The notes under the pieces were generated by a model, which was not told where the DNA came from, ran no database searches, and worked only from the letters and a program-made list of their open reading frames with translations. Shown here piece by piece: positions 63,801-64,000 of a DNA stretch of 64,000 nt. The stretch is from Heterotrichella gracilis (Eukaryota; Sar; Xanthophyceae; Tribonematales; Xanthonemataceae): assembly GCA_032358255.1 (NCBI GenBank), contig JAULBX010011100.1, positions 1 through 64,000 of the forward strand, in the 5' to 3' direction. The stretch's first letter is position 1. The number at the start of each line of letters is the position of its first letter. Position numbers and translations under genes: made by a program.

Positions 63801-64000
63801 GTGGTGGGACGTTTTGGTCAAGGGATGAGGTGGATAGGGCAGGTGGAGGGGGTGTGAAGGGGGGGTGATGGTCAAGGTAGGCATAGGGGGTGAGGTTGAC
63901 CAAGCAGGGAGATGACGTTCAGCACACAGGATTGCGCGCAGCTGCGGAGGCAAGGGGGGGAAGGTGGCCATGCCCAGGCAAATGGCGGACAGTGTGGATG
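57828..64000 (-). CDS. ABCB6/HMT1-type half ABC transporter, N-terminus outside window
   Basis: Exons in transcript order (first ones lie beyond 64000) are 63744-63586, 63310-63183, 62881-62728, 62434-62298, 61792-61558, 61161-60991, 60693-60537, 60173-60037, 59724-59591, 59300-59051, 58694-58535 and 58039-57828, together 678 codons in phase. The membrane domain matches ABCB6/HMT1: [76 protein letters not shown]. The ATPase is complete: Walker A GATGSGKST, Q-loop [10 protein letters not shown], signature [14 protein letters not shown], Walker [14 protein letters not shown]-loop VAHRL. The C-terminal tail is Ser-rich and disordered. Relatives export phytochelatin-metal complexes or porphyrins at vacuolar or mitochondrial membranes, giving cadmium tolerance; the exact substrate is inferred only. 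At least seven introns contain copies of adjacent exon edges. Confidence 0.92.
58025..58110 (-). repeat. Acceptor edge copy and TTTAGGG before the last ABC exon
   Basis: The CCACACCTGCAGGAGGGTATAG acceptor edge at 58033-58054 is echoed by CTGTCTACACCTGAGGGAGAG at 58090-58110. GGGATTAGGGTTTAGGGTTTGG lies between. Confidence 0.6.
59685..59860 (-). repeat. Copy of ABC exon edge coding [14 protein letters not shown]
   Basis: The exon start at 59680-59727 (Q-loop region) is copied at about 59797-59850 in the upstream intron, with roughly one change per six bases. The copy keeps the reading pattern [15 protein letters not shown] and its own CAG acceptor. Confidence 0.85.
60150..60365 (-). repeat. 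Four copies of the Walker A exon edge
   Basis: The edge GTGGACTTGCCGGACCCTGG at 60157-60176 recurs at about 60216-60240, 60294-60310 and 60339-60365. A TTTTTAGGGTTTAGGGTTTAG run follows the true edge. The intron splits the Walker A glycine loop. Confidence 0.8.
61389..61610 (-). repeat. ~110-base tandem duplication over an ABC exon 3' edge and donor
   Basis: 61389-61497 and 61498-61610 are two copies of one block: a TGTTGATT(C/A)AGCT start, a C-rich tract, the donor and about 45 coding bases ([15 protein letters not shown]). The outer copy keeps a good AAG|GTGAGG donor. The two copies are among the most alike in the window. Confidence 0.9.
61785..61925 (-). repeat. Three copies of an ABC acceptor edge with TTAGGG/TTTAGGG
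   Basis: CAGCTCCCTGGGGAGGGTGCAT at 61787-61808 recurs near 61857-61878 and 61913-61934, each followed by GGGTGCTGTG. TTTAGGGTTAGGGTTAGGG lies between the first two. Confidence 0.85.
62400..62530 (-). repeat. Copy of the ABC exon edge coding [12 protein letters not shown]
   Basis: The edge at 62403-62440 is copied at 62485-62525 with a few changes. Both end in an ATCTGC acceptor. Confidence 0.85.
62630..62775 (-). repeat. Copy of the ABC exon edge coding [11 protein letters not shown], with TTTAGGG
   Basis: The true exon end and donor at 62723-62775 is copied at about 62637-62685. GTAGGGTTTAGGTTTAGGG and GGGTTTAGGGTTTACC lie between copy and exon, abutting the donor itself. Confidence 0.75.
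63700..63960 (-). repeat. Copy of the ABC exon start coding [11 protein letters not shown]
   Basis: The exon start at 63695-63750 is copied in the upstream intron at about 63893-63952. The copy keeps the GCGCGCAGCTGCGG acceptor edge and the region coding LVNL, with many changes. Confidence 0.75.

Overview
The window reads as nuclear DNA of a green alga (Chlorophyta, perhaps a trebouxiophyte or a relative). The evidence is dense GT-AG introns, plant-type families (EMSY-like protein, PB1-RAF kinase, EF-hand alternative NADH dehydrogenase, plant-style DNA polymerase eta), algal expansins carrying ShK-like six-cysteine domains, and the plant/algal telomere motif TTTAGGG scattered inside introns. 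I rebuilt eleven protein genes exon by exon. Reading phase is continuous across every junction except inside one low-complexity exon of the first gene.

Layout: a Thr/Pro-rich protein of unknown function (+, 1132-4561); an EMSY-like chromatin reader (-, 5980-10617); an MFSD5/MOT2-type molybdate-anion transporter (+, 11382-15042); expansin 1 with three ShK-like domains (+, 17645-21983); a type II NAD(P)H dehydrogenase with an EF-hand (-, 24082-29591); DNA polymerase eta (+, 30783-35601); an ERp29-like ER chaperone (+, 36347-38712); a PB1-RAF-type protein kinase (+, 39554-44432); a PP2C phosphatase (+, 47098-49958); expansin 2 with one ShK-like domain (+, 52132-56028); and an ABCB6/HMT1-type half ABC transporter (-, 57828 to beyond the right edge). 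Two pairs are divergent with short shared upstream regions (EMSY-like/MOT2-like, and NDH2/polymerase eta); three pairs are convergent. The genes do not form one pathway; this looks like ordinary euchromatin with one local gene-family pair (the expansins).

The most striking signal is not a gene. In at least seven of the eleven genes, introns hold diverged tandem copies of the edge of the neighbouring exon together with its splice site, often separated by TTTAGGG/CCCTAAA. Examples are five copies of one NDH2 exon edge, about six copies of an edge in the transporter gene, and repeated cases in the ABC transporter. The telomere-type motif is common in introns and almost absent from about 17 kb of intergenic DNA. 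This suggests an ongoing process that lengthens introns by copying exon-intron junctions, visible here as a series of intermediates. Secondary items are a pre-miRNA-like hairpin at 22713-22785, a stem-loop in the NDH2 3' region, a probable GC-AG intron in the phosphatase gene, and a cysteine-free ERp29.
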